From contig NZ_BLVP01000002.1 of assembly GCF_013340305.1 (NCBI RefSeq), positions 124,001-188,000 on the forward strand: a DNA stretch of 64,000 nucleotides, in the 5' to 3' direction. The translations under genes were made by a program, and so were the position numbers. This DNA comes from Desulfovibrio psychrotolerans (GTDB taxonomy: Bacteria > Desulfobacterota > Desulfovibrionia > Desulfovibrionales > Desulfovibrionaceae). The notes under the pieces are model-generated. The model saw only the letters and a program-made list of their open reading frames with translations, made no database searches and had not been told where the DNA came from. Numbering within the stretch: position 1 is the first letter of the stretch; each line of letters begins with the position of its first letter. This document shows, in pieces, positions 44,367 through 54,270 of this stretch.

Positions 44367-45275
44367 CTACACCTTTTCCACAGGGGCCTTGCCCATTATG
44401 CCGGAGGGCCGGAAAATGAGGAAGACCACAAGCAGGGTGAAGGCGAACACGTCTTCATAGTCACTGGAAATGTACCCGGTGGCGAAGCTTTCTGCCAGAC
44501 CGAGGAACAGGCCACCGAGCATGGCGCCGGGAATGGAGCCTATGCCGCCGAGAACGGCAGCGGTGAAGGCTTTTACGCCGGCGATGAAGCCGATCATGAA
44601 GTTCACCTGACCCACGTGCGAGGCAATGAGCACGCCGCCCAGCGCCGCAAGTGAGGAGCCGATGATGAACGTGGTGGAGATGATTCTGTCTGCATCTATG
44701 CCGAGCAGCATGGCCATCTTGCGGTTCTGTGCGGTGGCGCGCATGGCTTTGCCCATCTTGGTGTACTTGATGAACAGGGTGAGGCAGGCCATGGCTATGC
44801 CGCTGGTTACCACGATGACAAGGTTCGTGGACCCGAATATGTGGACGATGGGATCAAGGAATTCGAAATCGGGGATGAGCCTCGGGAAGGGCAGGAAGTC
44901 GGATGTCTGCGCCAGAATGACGTAGTTCTGCAGGAACAGCGACATACCGATGGCCGAAATGAGCGGAGAGAGGCGTCCCGCATTGCGCAGGGGCTTGTAG
45001 GCCACCTTTTCCATGGTGAACCCGTAAGCCGCGCAGTAGATAACGGCCACCGTGGCAGCCAGCGCGAGAATGGCAAACGCCGGGAAGCCGTAGACTCCCA
45101 GAACGCCCGCCACCAGAAGGCCGGTGAAGGCCCCCATCATGTAAATTTCGCCGTGGGCGAAGTTGATGAGTTCGATGATGCCGTACACCATGGTGTAGCC
45201 GAGAGCGATCATCGCATAAATGCTGCCGCGGGTCAGTCCGCCGAGCGACAGTTCGAAAAAGTAACTCCAATCCAT
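44367..45275 (-). CDS. livH: branched-chain amino-acid ABC transporter permease LivH (second set)
   Basis: 302 residues from the ATG at 45275 with GGGA ahead. The LivH hallmark GYTMVYGIIELINFAHGEIY lies near residues 25-44. The C-terminus ends in RPSGIMGK. It lies 60 bp upstream of livM and is separated from the binding-protein gene by a strong hairpin. Confidence 0.93.
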   Translation of the reverse strand: MDWSYFFELSLGGLTRGSIYAMIALGYTMVYGIIELINFAHGEIYMMGAFTGLLVAGVLGVYGFPAFAILALAATVAVIYCAAYGFTMEKVAYKPLRNAGRLSPLISAIGMSLFLQNYVILAQTSDFLPFPRLIPDFEFLDPIVHIFGSTNLVIVVTSGIAMACLTLFIKYTKMGKAMRATAQNRKMAMLLGIDADRIISTTFIIGSSLAALGGVLIASHVGQVNFMIGFIAGVKAFTAAVLGGIGSIPGAMLGGLFLGLAESFATGYISSDYEDVFAFTLLVVFLIFRPSGIMGKAPVEKV

Positions 45276-45362
45276 GTGCGTGTCCCGTCCAGACTCCCCC
45301 GAGGCACCCCAGAGTATGGCGGGGTGAGGGCGGGTATAGAGCCGGCTGTTTGTCAAATAAGC

Positions 45363-45387
45363 GGGGGACAGGCAGAGCCTGTCCCCC
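45363..45387 (-). terminator. attenuator hairpin between the binding protein and livH (second set)
   Basis: gggggacaggc (45363-45373) pairs perfectly with gcctgtccccc (45377-45387) across a three-base loop; on the minus strand a modest CGCTTATTTG tail follows, 27 bp after the binding-protein stop. It is equivalent in position to the hairpin of the first operon. Confidence 0.7.
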
Positions 45388-45413
45388 AGCGCTGATACTG
45401 GTTAAGCGGATTT

Positions 45414-46532
45414 CTACTTCAGTTCCACGTACTTGCCGCTCTGGACCTGATACATGGAGAAGCCTACGCCTTCTGCGTCGCCGCGTGCGTCAAACTTGAT
45501 GCTGCCCACGGGGGTGTCCACCATTTCGGTGCGCAGCTTGTCTGCAATGGCGTCGAAGTCGGTGGAACCGGCCTTCTCAATGGCGTTCACAAAGGCAAGG
45601 GCTGCTGCGTAGGCGGAGTCGAAGAATGCGCCGGGTTCAGTGCCGAACATGGCCTTGTGAGCTTCGATGGCCTGCTGGTACTGGGCCAGACCGGAAACGT
45701 CACGGGGGCCGGAGGCGTAAACGCCTTCGGACTCAGGACCGGCAACCTTGATGAAGGTGTCGTCCTTCACGCCGTCGTCGGAAACGAAGAGGGCTTCAAC
45801 GCGCTTCTGGCGCATCTGGGAAACCAGCTTGGAGGCTTCCGGATGGTAGCCGCCGAACATGACCACGTCGGCTTCGGAGCGGCGGATCTTCTGCACAACG
45901 GCGGAGTAGTCCACGGCACCGGGGGTGATGCCTTCGAACAGCACCACTTCTGCCTTGCCGCCCTGCTCGATGAACAGCTTGGCAAATTCGGCGTAGCCCT
46001 TGCCGTAGTCGCCCTTGTCGTGCAGAACGGCGATCTTCTTGGCCTTCAGGGTATCAATGGCGAAGTCCACGCCCAGCTTGGCCTGCGCATCGTCAGAAGC
46101 GATGGTGCGGAAGAAGGTGGGGTACTGGCCGGACTGAGTCAGTTCGGGGTTGGTGGCGCTGGGCGACATGACCGGAATTTTGGCTTCGGTATAGATGGGC
46201 AGGGCTGCCTTGGTGGCACCGGAGCAGATGTGGCCGATAACGGCGATGGCACCGTCGGACACGAGCTTGGTGGCAACGTTGGTCGCCTTTTCAGGCTTGC
46301 ATTCCTCGTCCTGAATGAGCAGTTCCAGCTTCTGACCATTAATGCCGCCCTTGGCGTTGACCTGATCGACAACGATCTTGGCGGCGTTTACCGTGGGCAG
46401 GCCGTAGGAGGCAAGGTCTCCGGTGTGGGCACCGGCAACGCCGATCTTGATGGTCTGGGCGAATGCGGGGGTGCACAGCATGGCAAGTGCCAAGCCGGTT
46501 ACAATGCTCTTCTTAAGTCCTTTGAAATTCAT
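45414..46532 (-). CDS. livK: branched-chain amino-acid binding protein, LivK/LivJ type (second set)
   Basis: 372 residues with a signal peptide (about 1-25, FAQ cleavage). The mature protein begins IKIGVAGAHTGDLASYG, followed by GHICSGATKAALPIY and PVMSPSATNPELT of the ligand cleft. The two cysteines (in EECKPEK and GHICSG) are placed as the disulfide pair of LIV-binding proteins. GGAGG lies five bases before the ATG. It is the first gene of its operon. Confidence 0.94.
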   Translation of the reverse strand: MNFKGLKKSIVTGLALAMLCTPAFAQTIKIGVAGAHTGDLASYGLPTVNAAKIVVDQVNAKGGINGQKLELLIQDEECKPEKATNVATKLVSDGAIAVIGHICSGATKAALPIYTEAKIPVMSPSATNPELTQSGQYPTFFRTIASDDAQAKLGVDFAIDTLKAKKIAVLHDKGDYGKGYAEFAKLFIEQGGKAEVVLFEGITPGAVDYSAVVQKIRRSEADVVMFGGYHPEASKLVSQMRQKRVEALFVSDDGVKDDTFIKVAGPESEGVYASGPRDVSGLAQYQQAIEAHKAMFGTEPGAFFDSAYAAALAFVNAIEKAGSTDFDAIADKLRTEMVDTPVGSIKFDARGDAEGVGFSMYQVQSGKYVELK

Positions 46533-46985
46533 CGGTTCCTCCAGAATTGACTGTGCGGGAAAAAGCGTGAAACACTCCGGCGGGGCTGCCGTTCCGCCGC
46601 GTTGCGATCTCGGGGGCGTTTCAGCAGCCGGGAAATACCTTCCGAAAAATCAGATCCCTTTCGTGGTAGTTGTTGCCGAAAAGTTAAAAATTGTCAAAAC
46701 CGCATGCCATAAAACCGCAAAAAATGTCAATTTGTATGACTATTCCGGTCGTGAAGTGTCAAAATGTCAGGAAATGAGGCGGTGTGCGCGTTAACTGCAA
46801 TGTGTTATGGACAATTGCCGCAGGATTGACTGAAAAAAAGCCCGAAGAGGCTGAAAAGTCAAGCATGAGCGGGCGCGTTTGTTCTTGAGGGTGCCAGCGC
46901 ATACTGCTATAGTCTATACCCTGCGCCTGCGCACCGCAACCGGTGATACGCGGCACGATTGAACCTGAACAGGAGTACCACGGTG
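46533..46985. other. control region between livK and the RND efflux operon
   Basis: No gene. The left half is AT-rich and holds TGTCA boxes at 46692, 46725, 46757 and 46765 (TTGACA on the minus strand), the first three 32-33 bp apart, about three DNA turns. None has a convincing -10 at the right distance, so some may be operators instead of -35 boxes. The right half carries the plus-strand promoter of the efflux operon. Confidence 0.5.
46885..46913 (+). promoter_or_regulatory. sigma-70 promoter of the RND efflux operon
   Basis: TTGAGG (46885-46890) and TATAGT (46908-46913) are separated by exactly 17 bp; the -10 matches five of six and the -35 four of six consensus bases. The start codon is about 70 bp downstream. 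Confidence 0.7.
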
Positions 46986-48116
46986 ATGCCCTTTTTTCGC
47001 ATTTTTCTTCTGGCGTGCCTTGTTGCGGCCGTTGCTGTGGCTGCGGGCGGATGTTCCGCCGAGCCTGAAAGGGCTCCCGTTGAATCGGTTAAACCCGTGA
47101 AGATGATTGTGGTGGGTGAGCGCGAGGCAGGGGCGTTGCGTGCGTTTCCCGGTGTGGTGGTGGCGGGAAATGCCGTTGACCTGGGGTTCCGCGTGGCCGG
47201 CCAGATTGCGGAACTGCCCGTGCGCGAGGGGCAGGCGGTGCGGCAGGGAGACCTGCTCGGCCGGCTGGACAAAAGGGATTTACAGACCGCGCTGAGCAAT
47301 CTGGAATCGCAGTTGGTAGGCGCGCGGGCGACGCTGAACGAGGCGCGGCTGAATTTTGACCGCAACGAGCAACTGCTGAAGTCGGACACCATTTCCCGGG
47401 CGGCGTATGATTCTGCCAAGGCGACCTACGAGAACGCCCTTGCGCGGCTGGAATCCATGGAGCAGCAGGTGCGGCAGGCCCGGCTGAACATGCAGTATGC
47501 GGAATTGCGCGCGCCTTTTTCCGGCGTTGTGGCGGCAAAATACATGAAGAGTTTTGAAAACGTGCAGCCACAGCAGCCGGTAGTGCGTCTGGAGGACGTG
47601 AATTCGCTGGACGTGGAGGTGCAGATTCCCGAATTCGTGTATGTGCTGTTTATGAATTATAAAGGGGTTCCGGTGCCGCCCGTGGTGCGCTTTGAGGCCT
47701 TTCCCGGGCGCGAGTTTCCCGCACGGCTGAAGGAGTACCAGACCACTCCCAACTCCCTTACCCAGACGTACACCGTTACCATGACCATAGACCGGCCTGC
47801 GGATATTGCGTTGCAGCCCGGCATGACCGCAGAGGTGCAGGGCAAGCTGCCGCCCACCGGTGCGACGGAAGGGTTTGTGCTGCCCGTGACGGCTGTTTTT
47901 GGCGATGCGGGGCAGGGCAAGGCCGTGTGGGTGGTGGAAGACGACATGGTTGTGCGCGCCCGGAGCGTTGCTGTGGGTGAGATGCGGGGCGAGGATATCA
48001 TTGTTACCGCCGGGATTGCGGCGGGAGAGAAGGTGGTGACCGCAGGGGTGCATTATCTGCGTGAGGGGCAGAAGGTGCGGCCCCTTGACGGACCCGTGGG
48101 GGGCACGCCGCGATGA
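46986..48116 (+). CDS. RND efflux periplasmic adaptor lipoprotein
   Basis: 376 residues from ATG 46986; a GTG one codon earlier is better spaced from AGGAG and may be the true start. A signal peptide ends in a lipobox-like AAGGC, so the protein is probably lipidated. The core has the HlyD-type lipoyl and hairpin arrangement: VAGQIAELPVREGQAVRQGD, a coiled coil around residues 100-165, and the second lipoyl half LRAPFSGVVAAKYM. It bridges the inner-membrane pump and an outer-membrane channel. The stop overlaps the pump gene by four bases. No outer-membrane factor gene follows. Confidence 0.92.
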   Translation: MPFFRIFLLACLVAAVAVAAGGCSAEPERAPVESVKPVKMIVVGEREAGALRAFPGVVVAGNAVDLGFRVAGQIAELPVREGQAVRQGDLLGRLDKRDLQTALSNLESQLVGARATLNEARLNFDRNEQLLKSDTISRAAYDSAKATYENALARLESMEQQVRQARLNMQYAELRAPFSGVVAAKYMKSFENVQPQQPVVRLEDVNSLDVEVQIPEFVYVLFMNYKGVPVPPVVRFEAFPGREFPARLKEYQTTPNSLTQTYTVTMTIDRPADIALQPGMTAEVQGKLPPTGATEGFVLPVTAVFGDAGQGKAVWVVEDDMVVRARSVAVGEMRGEDIIVTAGIAAGEKVVTAGVHYLREGQKVRPLDGPVGGTPR

Positions 48117-51100
48117 ATATCGCCGAATTTTCCATCCGCCGTCGCGTGGCAACGCTGGCGCTGACCTTTGCTCTGATCGTGGGCGGGCTTGCGGCCTACT
48201 TTTCCATGGGGCGGCTGGAAGACCCGGAATTCACCATCAAGGAGGCGCAGATCATCACCGCCTATCCCGGAGCCACGGCACGGGAGGTGGCGGAAGAGGT
48301 GACCGATAAGCTGGAGAGCGCCATTCAGCAGATGGGGCAGGTGAAGCGGGTCAATTCCGTTTCCAGACCGGGCATGTCGATTATCACCGTCTCCATCAAG
48401 GACAAGTACGGGCGGGACAAGCTGCCGCAGGTGTGGAACGAATTGCGGCACAAGGTGGGCGATGCAGCCCCTTCGTTGCCGCCCGGCGCGGCAACGCCCG
48501 TGGTGTATGACGACTATGGGGATGTGTACGGCATCTTTTTTGCCGTGACGGCGGACGGGTATTCCTACAAAGAGCTTAAGGATTACGTGGACTGGCTGCG
48601 CAAGGAGATGCTGCTTGTTCCCGACGTGGCCAAGGTGACCATATGGGGAGCGCAGCCCGAGGCAGTGTATGTGGAAATTTCGCGCTCCAGGCTGCGCAGC
48701 ATGGGCGTTTCCGTTACGTCCATCTACAATGCGCTTTCGCAGCGCAATCTGGTGACCAACGCGGGGAATGTGGCCGTGGGGCCTGAGTATATCCGCATTT
48801 CTCCTTCCGGGGGCATAACCTCGGTGGAGGATCTGGGCAATCTGTTCATTACGGATGTGTCCACCGGCAAGCTGGTTTACCTGAAGGATGTTGCCCGCAT
48901 AGTGCGCGGGTATGTGGAGCCGGAACAGAAGCTGATGCGCCAGAACGGCAAGGTGTCGCTGGGGGTGGGGATATCGCTTGCCTCGGGCGGCAACATAGTG
49001 GAACTGGGCAAGCGGGTCATGGACAAGCTGGCGGAACTGGATGGCGATACGCCCGCAGGCATGATCATTGATCCTGTCTATTTTCAGCCGGACTACGTGA
49101 CCCGTGCCGTGGACGGGTTTGCCGTGAGCCTGCTGGAGGCCATTGTCATTGTCATAGGCGTGCTGATGCTCACCATGGGACTGCGCAGCGGGCTGCTCAT
49201 AGGCGGGGTGCTGCTCATTACCGTGTGCGGCTCGTTTATTTTCATGAAGCTGATGGGCATACAGTTGCAGCGGGTTTCGCTGGGGGCGCTTATCATTGCG
49301 CTGGGCATGCTGGTGGATAACGCCATTGTGGTGACGGAAGGCATGCTGGTGCGCATACAGAAAGGGGAAAACCGCATCCGCGCCGCCGCAGAGGTGGTGC
49401 GGCAGTGCGTATGGCCGCTGCTGGGGGCCACAGTCATTGCGGTTATGGCCTTTGCCGCAATTGGCCTTTCTGAAGACAACACCGGCGAGTTTTGCGGTTC
49501 CCTGTTCTGGGTGCTGCTCATATCGCTTATGCTCAGCTGGATGACGGCCATAACCCTTACCCCCGTGCTCTGCGAGATGTTTATCAAAGGTGGCAGCGAG
49601 GTGAAGGACCCGTACGGCGGCAAGGCATTTACCCTGTATCGGGGGTTGCTGGCCCGTTGTCTGCGTTTTCGCTGGCTCACGGTGGGCGTGATGATAGGCC
49701 TGCTGGGGGCTTCCGTCTGGGGTTTCCGTTTTGTGGACCAGAGCTTTTTCCCCGCTTCCACGCAACCGCAGTTTTTCATTGATATGTGGAAGCCGGAAGG
49801 CACTGACATACGCGTTACAGACAGGGAAATGGCCCTGCTGGAGCAACGCCTGCTGCAGGATGACCGCGTGGAGTTTGTTTCGGCGTTTGTCGGCGGGGGC
49901 GCGCCGCGCTTCATGCTCGTGTACACCCCGGAAAAGGACTACGCCAACTACGCCCAATGCATTGTGACGGTGAAGGATTACCGCGAGATTCCGGCAGTGA
50001 TGGCGGACTACCGCGAGTACGTGCAGGCGCATTTTCCGGAAGCGTTTTTCAAGTTCAAGATGGTGCGGCTGGGACCGGGCAGGGACGACCCCGTGGAGGT
50101 GCGGTTCAGCGGGCCGGACCCGGACGTGCTGCGCGGCCTTTCTGCGCAGGCGCAGGACATTATGCGCGCTCATCCCGATACGCAGGGCGTGCGGGACAAC
50201 TGGCGGCAGATGATCAAGGTGCTTCGTCCCGTACTTTCAGAGGCGGCGGCGCAGCGCGCGGGAGTGGACCGGAAGGATATTGCCTCCGCGCTGGAGATGG
50301 CTTTTTCCGGCACGAGGGTGGGCGTGTACCGCGAGGGGGATGCCCTGTTGCCCATAATAGCCAGACCCCCTGCGGAAGAGAGGCTTGAGGTGGCTCGTAT
50401 GGCGGATGTGCAGGTGTGGAGCCCCGCCCTGAAGACCATGATTCCGCTCAATCAGGTGGTTTCTGCCTTCCGCACGGACATGGAAGAGGGGATTTTGCAG
50501 AGCCGCAACAGAAAGTTCACGGTAACCGCTGCCTGCGAACCGTCCACCGGGCTGGCGAGTGCCCTGCGGGAGGAACTGCGTCCGGCACTGGAAGCCATGC
50601 CCCTGCCGCCCGGTTACAGGATGGAGTGGGGCGGAGAGTATGAAGACTCAAGCGATGCGCAGAAGGGGCTTGCGGCGTCCATTCCCGCCACCTTTGCCAT
50701 TATGGTGCTCATTACGGTGCTGCTGTTTAACGCCCTGCGTCAGCCGCTTATTATCTGGCTTACCGTGCCGTTGGGCATTATCGGGGTAACTACCGGCCTG
50801 CTTTCCACAGGGCAGCCGTTCGGGTTCATGGCGCTGCTGGGCTTTTTGAGCCTGACAGGTATGCTCATTAAAAATGCCATTGTGCTGCTGGATGAAATAA
50901 GGGTGCAGATGGATGAAGGGCGCGAGGCCTATCATGCGGTGCTTGAGGCATCTGTAAGCCGTATGCGGCCGGTGCTTATGGCGGCGGGGACCACGGTGCT
51001 GGGGATGCTGCCGCTGCTGAGCGATGCCTTTTTCATAGCCATGGCGGTGACCATAATGGCCGGGCTTACCTTTGCCTCCATTCTTACGCTGGTGGTGGTG

Positions 51101-51145
51101 CCTGTGCTGTACGCCATCTTCTTCCGGGTGCGCGAAGTGACATAG
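48113..51145 (+). CDS. RND-family efflux pump permease (HAE1 type)
   Basis: 1010 residues, about normal for AcrB-like pumps. It starts in the standard way (IAEFSIRRRVATLALTFALI), has the PGATAREVAEEVTDKLE and VKRVNSVSRPGMS segments, and the GMLVDNAIVVTEGML block of TM4 with the proton-relay aspartates. The second half repeats the fold (LTGMLIKNAIVLLDEI). It exports hydrophobic compounds or drugs using proton flow. The ATGA overlap with the adaptor shows coupling. The substrate is unknown. Confidence 0.94.
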   Translation: MNIAEFSIRRRVATLALTFALIVGGLAAYFSMGRLEDPEFTIKEAQIITAYPGATAREVAEEVTDKLESAIQQMGQVKRVNSVSRPGMSIITVSIKDKYGRDKLPQVWNELRHKVGDAAPSLPPGAATPVVYDDYGDVYGIFFAVTADGYSYKELKDYVDWLRKEMLLVPDVAKVTIWGAQPEAVYVEISRSRLRSMGVSVTSIYNALSQRNLVTNAGNVAVGPEYIRISPSGGITSVEDLGNLFITDVSTGKLVYLKDVARIVRGYVEPEQKLMRQNGKVSLGVGISLASGGNIVELGKRVMDKLAELDGDTPAGMIIDPVYFQPDYVTRAVDGFAVSLLEAIVIVIGVLMLTMGLRSGLLIGGVLLITVCGSFIFMKLMGIQLQRVSLGALIIALGMLVDNAIVVTEGMLVRIQKGENRIRAAAEVVRQCVWPLLGATVIAVMAFAAIGLSEDNTGEFCGSLFWVLLISLMLSWMTAITLTPVLCEMFIKGGSEVKDPYGGKAFTLYRGLLARCLRFRWLTVGVMIGLLGASVWGFRFVDQSFFPASTQPQFFIDMWKPEGTDIRVTDREMALLEQRLLQDDRVEFVSAFVGGGAPRFMLVYTPEKDYANYAQCIVTVKDYREIPAVMADYREYVQAHFPEAFFKFKMVRLGPGRDDPVEVRFSGPDPDVLRGLSAQAQDIMRAHPDTQGVRDNWRQMIKVLRPVLSEAAAQRAGVDRKDIASALEMAFSGTRVGVYREGDALLPIIARPPAEERLEVARMADVQVWSPALKTMIPLNQVVSAFRTDMEEGILQSRNRKFTVTAACEPSTGLASALREELRPALEAMPLPPGYRMEWGGEYEDSSDAQKGLAASIPATFAIMVLITVLLFNALRQPLIIWLTVPLGIIGVTTGLLSTGQPFGFMALLGFLSLTGMLIKNAIVLLDEIRVQMDEGREAYHAVLEASVSRMRPVLMAAGTTVLGMLPLLSDAFFIAMAVTIMAGLTFASILTLVVVPVLYAIFFRVREVT

Positions 51146-51167
51146 GGTGCCTTGGCTGCGTAACGGT

Positions 51168-51207
51168 ACGCCCCCGGTGCGAAATTCGCACCGGGGGCGT
51201 TTTTTTT
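51168..51207 (+). terminator. strong terminator after the RND operon
   Basis: acgcccccggtgcg (51168-51181) pairs perfectly with cgcaccgggggcgt (51187-51200), followed by a run of eight T. It lies in the 80-bp gap between the convergent pump and chemoreceptor genes. Confidence 0.95.
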
Positions 51208-51226
51208 GGGATGGGAGAAAGGAGGA

Positions 51227-53416
51227 TCAGCTGTCTGACGCTTCCAGCGCACGGATGGCGGAGCGAAGTTCGCCCGCCTGCCCTGCGAGTTCCTGCACTG
51301 CCTGCGCAGCCTGAGCCATGCCTTCTGTGGTTTCGTTGATGATGGTGGAAACTTCGTCAATGGCGCGGTTAATCTGCTCCATGGCGGCGGATTGTTCTTC
51401 TGCTGCCGTGGCGATGCCGGAAATCTGGCCTGCCGTGGTTTCCGCCAGATCGACAATGGCGGCAAGGGCCTGACCGGAGTCGTTTGCGCGTTCGTTGGCG
51501 GCTGCCACGGCGCTGACCGCCTGTTCCACGTTGGCCATGTTTCTGGAGGTGGCGGCCTGTATGCTGTGGATGCGTTCGCCCACCTCTCTGGTGGCGGTCA
51601 TGGTCTTTTCCGCCAGTTTGCGCACCTCGTCCGCCACAACGGCGAAACCGCGTCCTGCGTCACCCGCGCGGGCAGCCTCTATGGCGGCGTTCAGGGCCAG
51701 CAGGTTGGTCTGGTCCGCTATGTCTGAAATGACGTTGAGCACCTGCCCGATGGATTCTGCCTGCTGCCCGAGGTCGGTCATGTCTGTCCGGAGCGTAGCG
51801 GCGGTATGGTTGACCTGGCTGATGGCGGCGATGACCTGATTGACCACGGACGCGCCGTGTTCCGCCTTGTCGCGCGCGGAGCCGGAGCTTTCTGCCGCGT
51901 TGGCGGAGTTTCTGGCAACCTCCATGACCGTGGCGTTTATCTGCTCCATGGCTGAGGCGGTTTCCTGCATGCGGTCGCGCTGCACCACAGACCCGGCATT
52001 CACCTGATCCACCTGTGCCGCCAGTTGGTCCGCAGCGGAGGAAACCCGTTCGGAGACGGCATTGGCCTGTCCCGCCGTGGAGTGCATACGTTCCATAAGC
52101 CCGGCGATTCTGGCCTGCTGCTCCTGCGCCTGTGCCAGTGCCTCGCGGGCGTGAGCCGCCTGTTGTGCGGCCTCTTCTCCCTTGTTGTGCGCCTCTGCCA
52201 TCTGGAGTTTGAGATTCTGGACCATGGTGGCAATGGCGTGTTGCAGGGCGGCTATTTCTACATTGAAGGGGCCTTGGGCTTTGGCATCCAGATCGCCGCC
52301 CGCCACCTTTTCCGCGTAGGCGCGGATGCGGTCCATGGGGAGCAGCAGCTGGATGCGCAATACGGCCAGCGTGGCGGCAAGAACCACTGCCAGAACGGCA
52401 CCGCCCGCCATGAGCAGGGCGTTGCGCAGGTGGGTGATGGTGGCGAAGGCTTCTGACTGGTCCACTTCCGCGATGAGTGCCCAGCGGGTGTCTTCTACCG
52501 GGATGGGGGCGTAGGAGGACAGGACCGGGTTGCCGTTGTAGTCCACGATGATGCCCGTATCGGCATTGCCTGCCAGTGCCTCACGCGAGGCTGTGGTGTC
52601 TACCTTGCCCGTTTCCGGATTGCGGAAGGAGGCGACCACGCCGTGATGTTCCGGGTCCAGATAGGAGTCGGAGCGCATGAGCAGGTCCGGCCCCACCAGA
52701 TAGGTTTCGCCTGTTTCGCCCAGTCCCGCACGCAGTTGCATGAGCGCGTTGAGCCTGTCCAGCGGTATCTGGAGGATGGCTATCCCCGTCATTTCGCCTT
52801 CGTAACGGACGGGGGCGGCGATGAATGCGGCGGGTGCACCTGCCGAGGGAGCGTAGGGGCTGAAATCCGCAAAACCCACATCACCCGCACCGCCAGAACC
52901 GCTCTGGCGAGCCTTTTGCCACGCGCGGGCAATGCCGCTTGTGGCCAGATGGCTTTTGATGAGGTTCAGACCAAGGTCTGATTCTCTGGCAACGCTGAAC
53001 AGGATGCGTCCTTCAAGGTCGGTGAGGAAGGCATCGTAGTAGCCCTTGTCGGTAACGTAGGAACCGAAGATATCCACGGCGTCCGCATGCAGGGGGGCAT
53101 ACCAGCGCGATTCCACATCAACGGTGTCGCCCTTCATGCCGCCGTAGCCGTTGGCAAAGGCGATGAAGGCGGAGAGGGAGTCTGCGGCAAGGCGCGAGGC
53201 GGCGAATTCCCGGATGTCGCTCCGCCATGTGCCTATCATTTCCTGCGCGGCGTGGCGTTTGACCTCGCGGATGGAAACCAGTTGGGCGTATGCCTTATCC
53301 TCAAGGCTTCGCGCTGCTGTGCCGTATGCGTAGTAGCCCATGCCCACAAGCGGCAGCATGCCTATGAGCAGGCAAAAGACTGTCATCTTCAGTTTGAGTG
53401 TTATTCCAGCGATCAT
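51227..53416 (-). CDS. methyl-accepting chemotaxis protein with dCache sensor domain
   Basis: 729 residues from the ATG at 53416 (GGGAG five bases ahead); the open frame upstream is not part of the family. A first membrane segment (about 8-32) is followed by a periplasmic dCache-like domain (about 40-325), a second membrane segment (near 330-350), a HAMP domain and the cytoplasmic signalling hairpin. The highly conserved tip is around residue 620 ([17 protein letters not shown]). The periplasmic module contains a PAS-like [16 protein letters not shown] block typical of Cache domains that bind amino acids or organic acids. It should signal through CheA and CheW. Confidence 0.92.
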   Translation of the reverse strand: MIAGITLKLKMTVFCLLIGMLPLVGMGYYAYGTAARSLEDKAYAQLVSIREVKRHAAQEMIGTWRSDIREFAASRLAADSLSAFIAFANGYGGMKGDTVDVESRWYAPLHADAVDIFGSYVTDKGYYDAFLTDLEGRILFSVARESDLGLNLIKSHLATSGIARAWQKARQSGSGGAGDVGFADFSPYAPSAGAPAAFIAAPVRYEGEMTGIAILQIPLDRLNALMQLRAGLGETGETYLVGPDLLMRSDSYLDPEHHGVVASFRNPETGKVDTTASREALAGNADTGIIVDYNGNPVLSSYAPIPVEDTRWALIAEVDQSEAFATITHLRNALLMAGGAVLAVVLAATLAVLRIQLLLPMDRIRAYAEKVAGGDLDAKAQGPFNVEIAALQHAIATMVQNLKLQMAEAHNKGEEAAQQAAHAREALAQAQEQQARIAGLMERMHSTAGQANAVSERVSSAADQLAAQVDQVNAGSVVQRDRMQETASAMEQINATVMEVARNSANAAESSGSARDKAEHGASVVNQVIAAISQVNHTAATLRTDMTDLGQQAESIGQVLNVISDIADQTNLLALNAAIEAARAGDAGRGFAVVADEVRKLAEKTMTATREVGERIHSIQAATSRNMANVEQAVSAVAAANERANDSGQALAAIVDLAETTAGQISGIATAAEEQSAAMEQINRAIDEVSTIINETTEGMAQAAQAVQELAGQAGELRSAIRALEASDS

Positions 53417-53974
53417 GCAGGCTCCCGAATGTCTGTGAAACTGCCGGACAACAGCCGTAACCGGAGGGCAAGGCGCGATATGCCCGGCAATGTTCTGTAA
53501 GATTTGTGCTGTTGCATAGCCACTTCCCGCGTACCGCATGCGGGAATAATGGCTTTAAGATGTCTGCGGAGTGCTACTACCATTCAGGGCTGTGCGGAGC
53601 AATGGTTTTATGCCGTTACTACGGTGATTGCGCGGTGCGTTGTTTTGCATGCGGAGAATTGCGGAAGGCGTCATTCGGATGAGAAAAATTTGATGCTTTG
53701 GTGTTGCGTTTTCAGGCGCCCGTGAATGGCTGAGCGCCGTTGCTGTGTCCGCAGAGTGCCCGGAAGGGCAGGGTGCGCCCCCGTGCGCGGTCGTTCACGC
53801 CCGGTGAGCGGCGGCTTTTGTCCGTTCATCCTTCCGCCAAGCGCATTGTGCCGTTCACCGAAGAACACGTGCGCTGTTGTTTTTTTCTGCCATAGTGCTT
53901 TCATGCACAGACCCTGCAGGATTGTCCGGCAGGGAGGCTGGCGGGGGATGAACCTGTAGCAAGCGAGGTGCCGC
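53417..53974. other. 558-bp gene-free stretch upstream of the symporter operon
   Basis: Contains no credible coding frame, tRNA or strong hairpin. Promoters for the chemoreceptor (left) and the DUF4212-symporter operon (right) must lie here, but no clear -35/-10 or -24/-12 pair was found. Confidence 0.5.
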
Positions 53975-54226
53975 ATGAAACCGGATATGAAGGCGTATTG
54001 GAGAACGAACATCGGTTACATGGTTGTACTCATGTCCATATGGGCATTGGTCTCCTATGTGTTCGGCATTCTGCTTGTGAATGAGCTGAACACCATCCGC
54101 ATGGGCGGGTTTCCGTTGGGATTCTGGTTTGCGCAGCAGGGGTCCATCTATGTCTTCGTCCTGCTCATCTTTGTCTACTTCCTGCTCATGCGCAGGTTGG
54201 ACCGCAAGTACGACATTGACGAGTAG
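53975..54226 (+). CDS. DUF4212 small subunit of sodium:solute symporter
   Basis: 83 residues with two membrane segments (about 12-35 and 48-70). The pattern YWRTNIGYMVVLMSIWALVS and GFPLGFWFAQQGSIYVFVLL is that of DUF4212 proteins, which pair with a large SSS symporter of the VC_2705 type. It ends RRLDRKYDIDE. The large subunit follows 44 bp downstream. Confidence 0.93.
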   Translation: MKPDMKAYWRTNIGYMVVLMSIWALVSYVFGILLVNELNTIRMGGFPLGFWFAQQGSIYVFVLLIFVYFLLMRRLDRKYDIDE

Positions 54227-54270
54227 CATCCGCTGACGGCGCAGAGATACTAAGCATCGGAGGGACGAAA

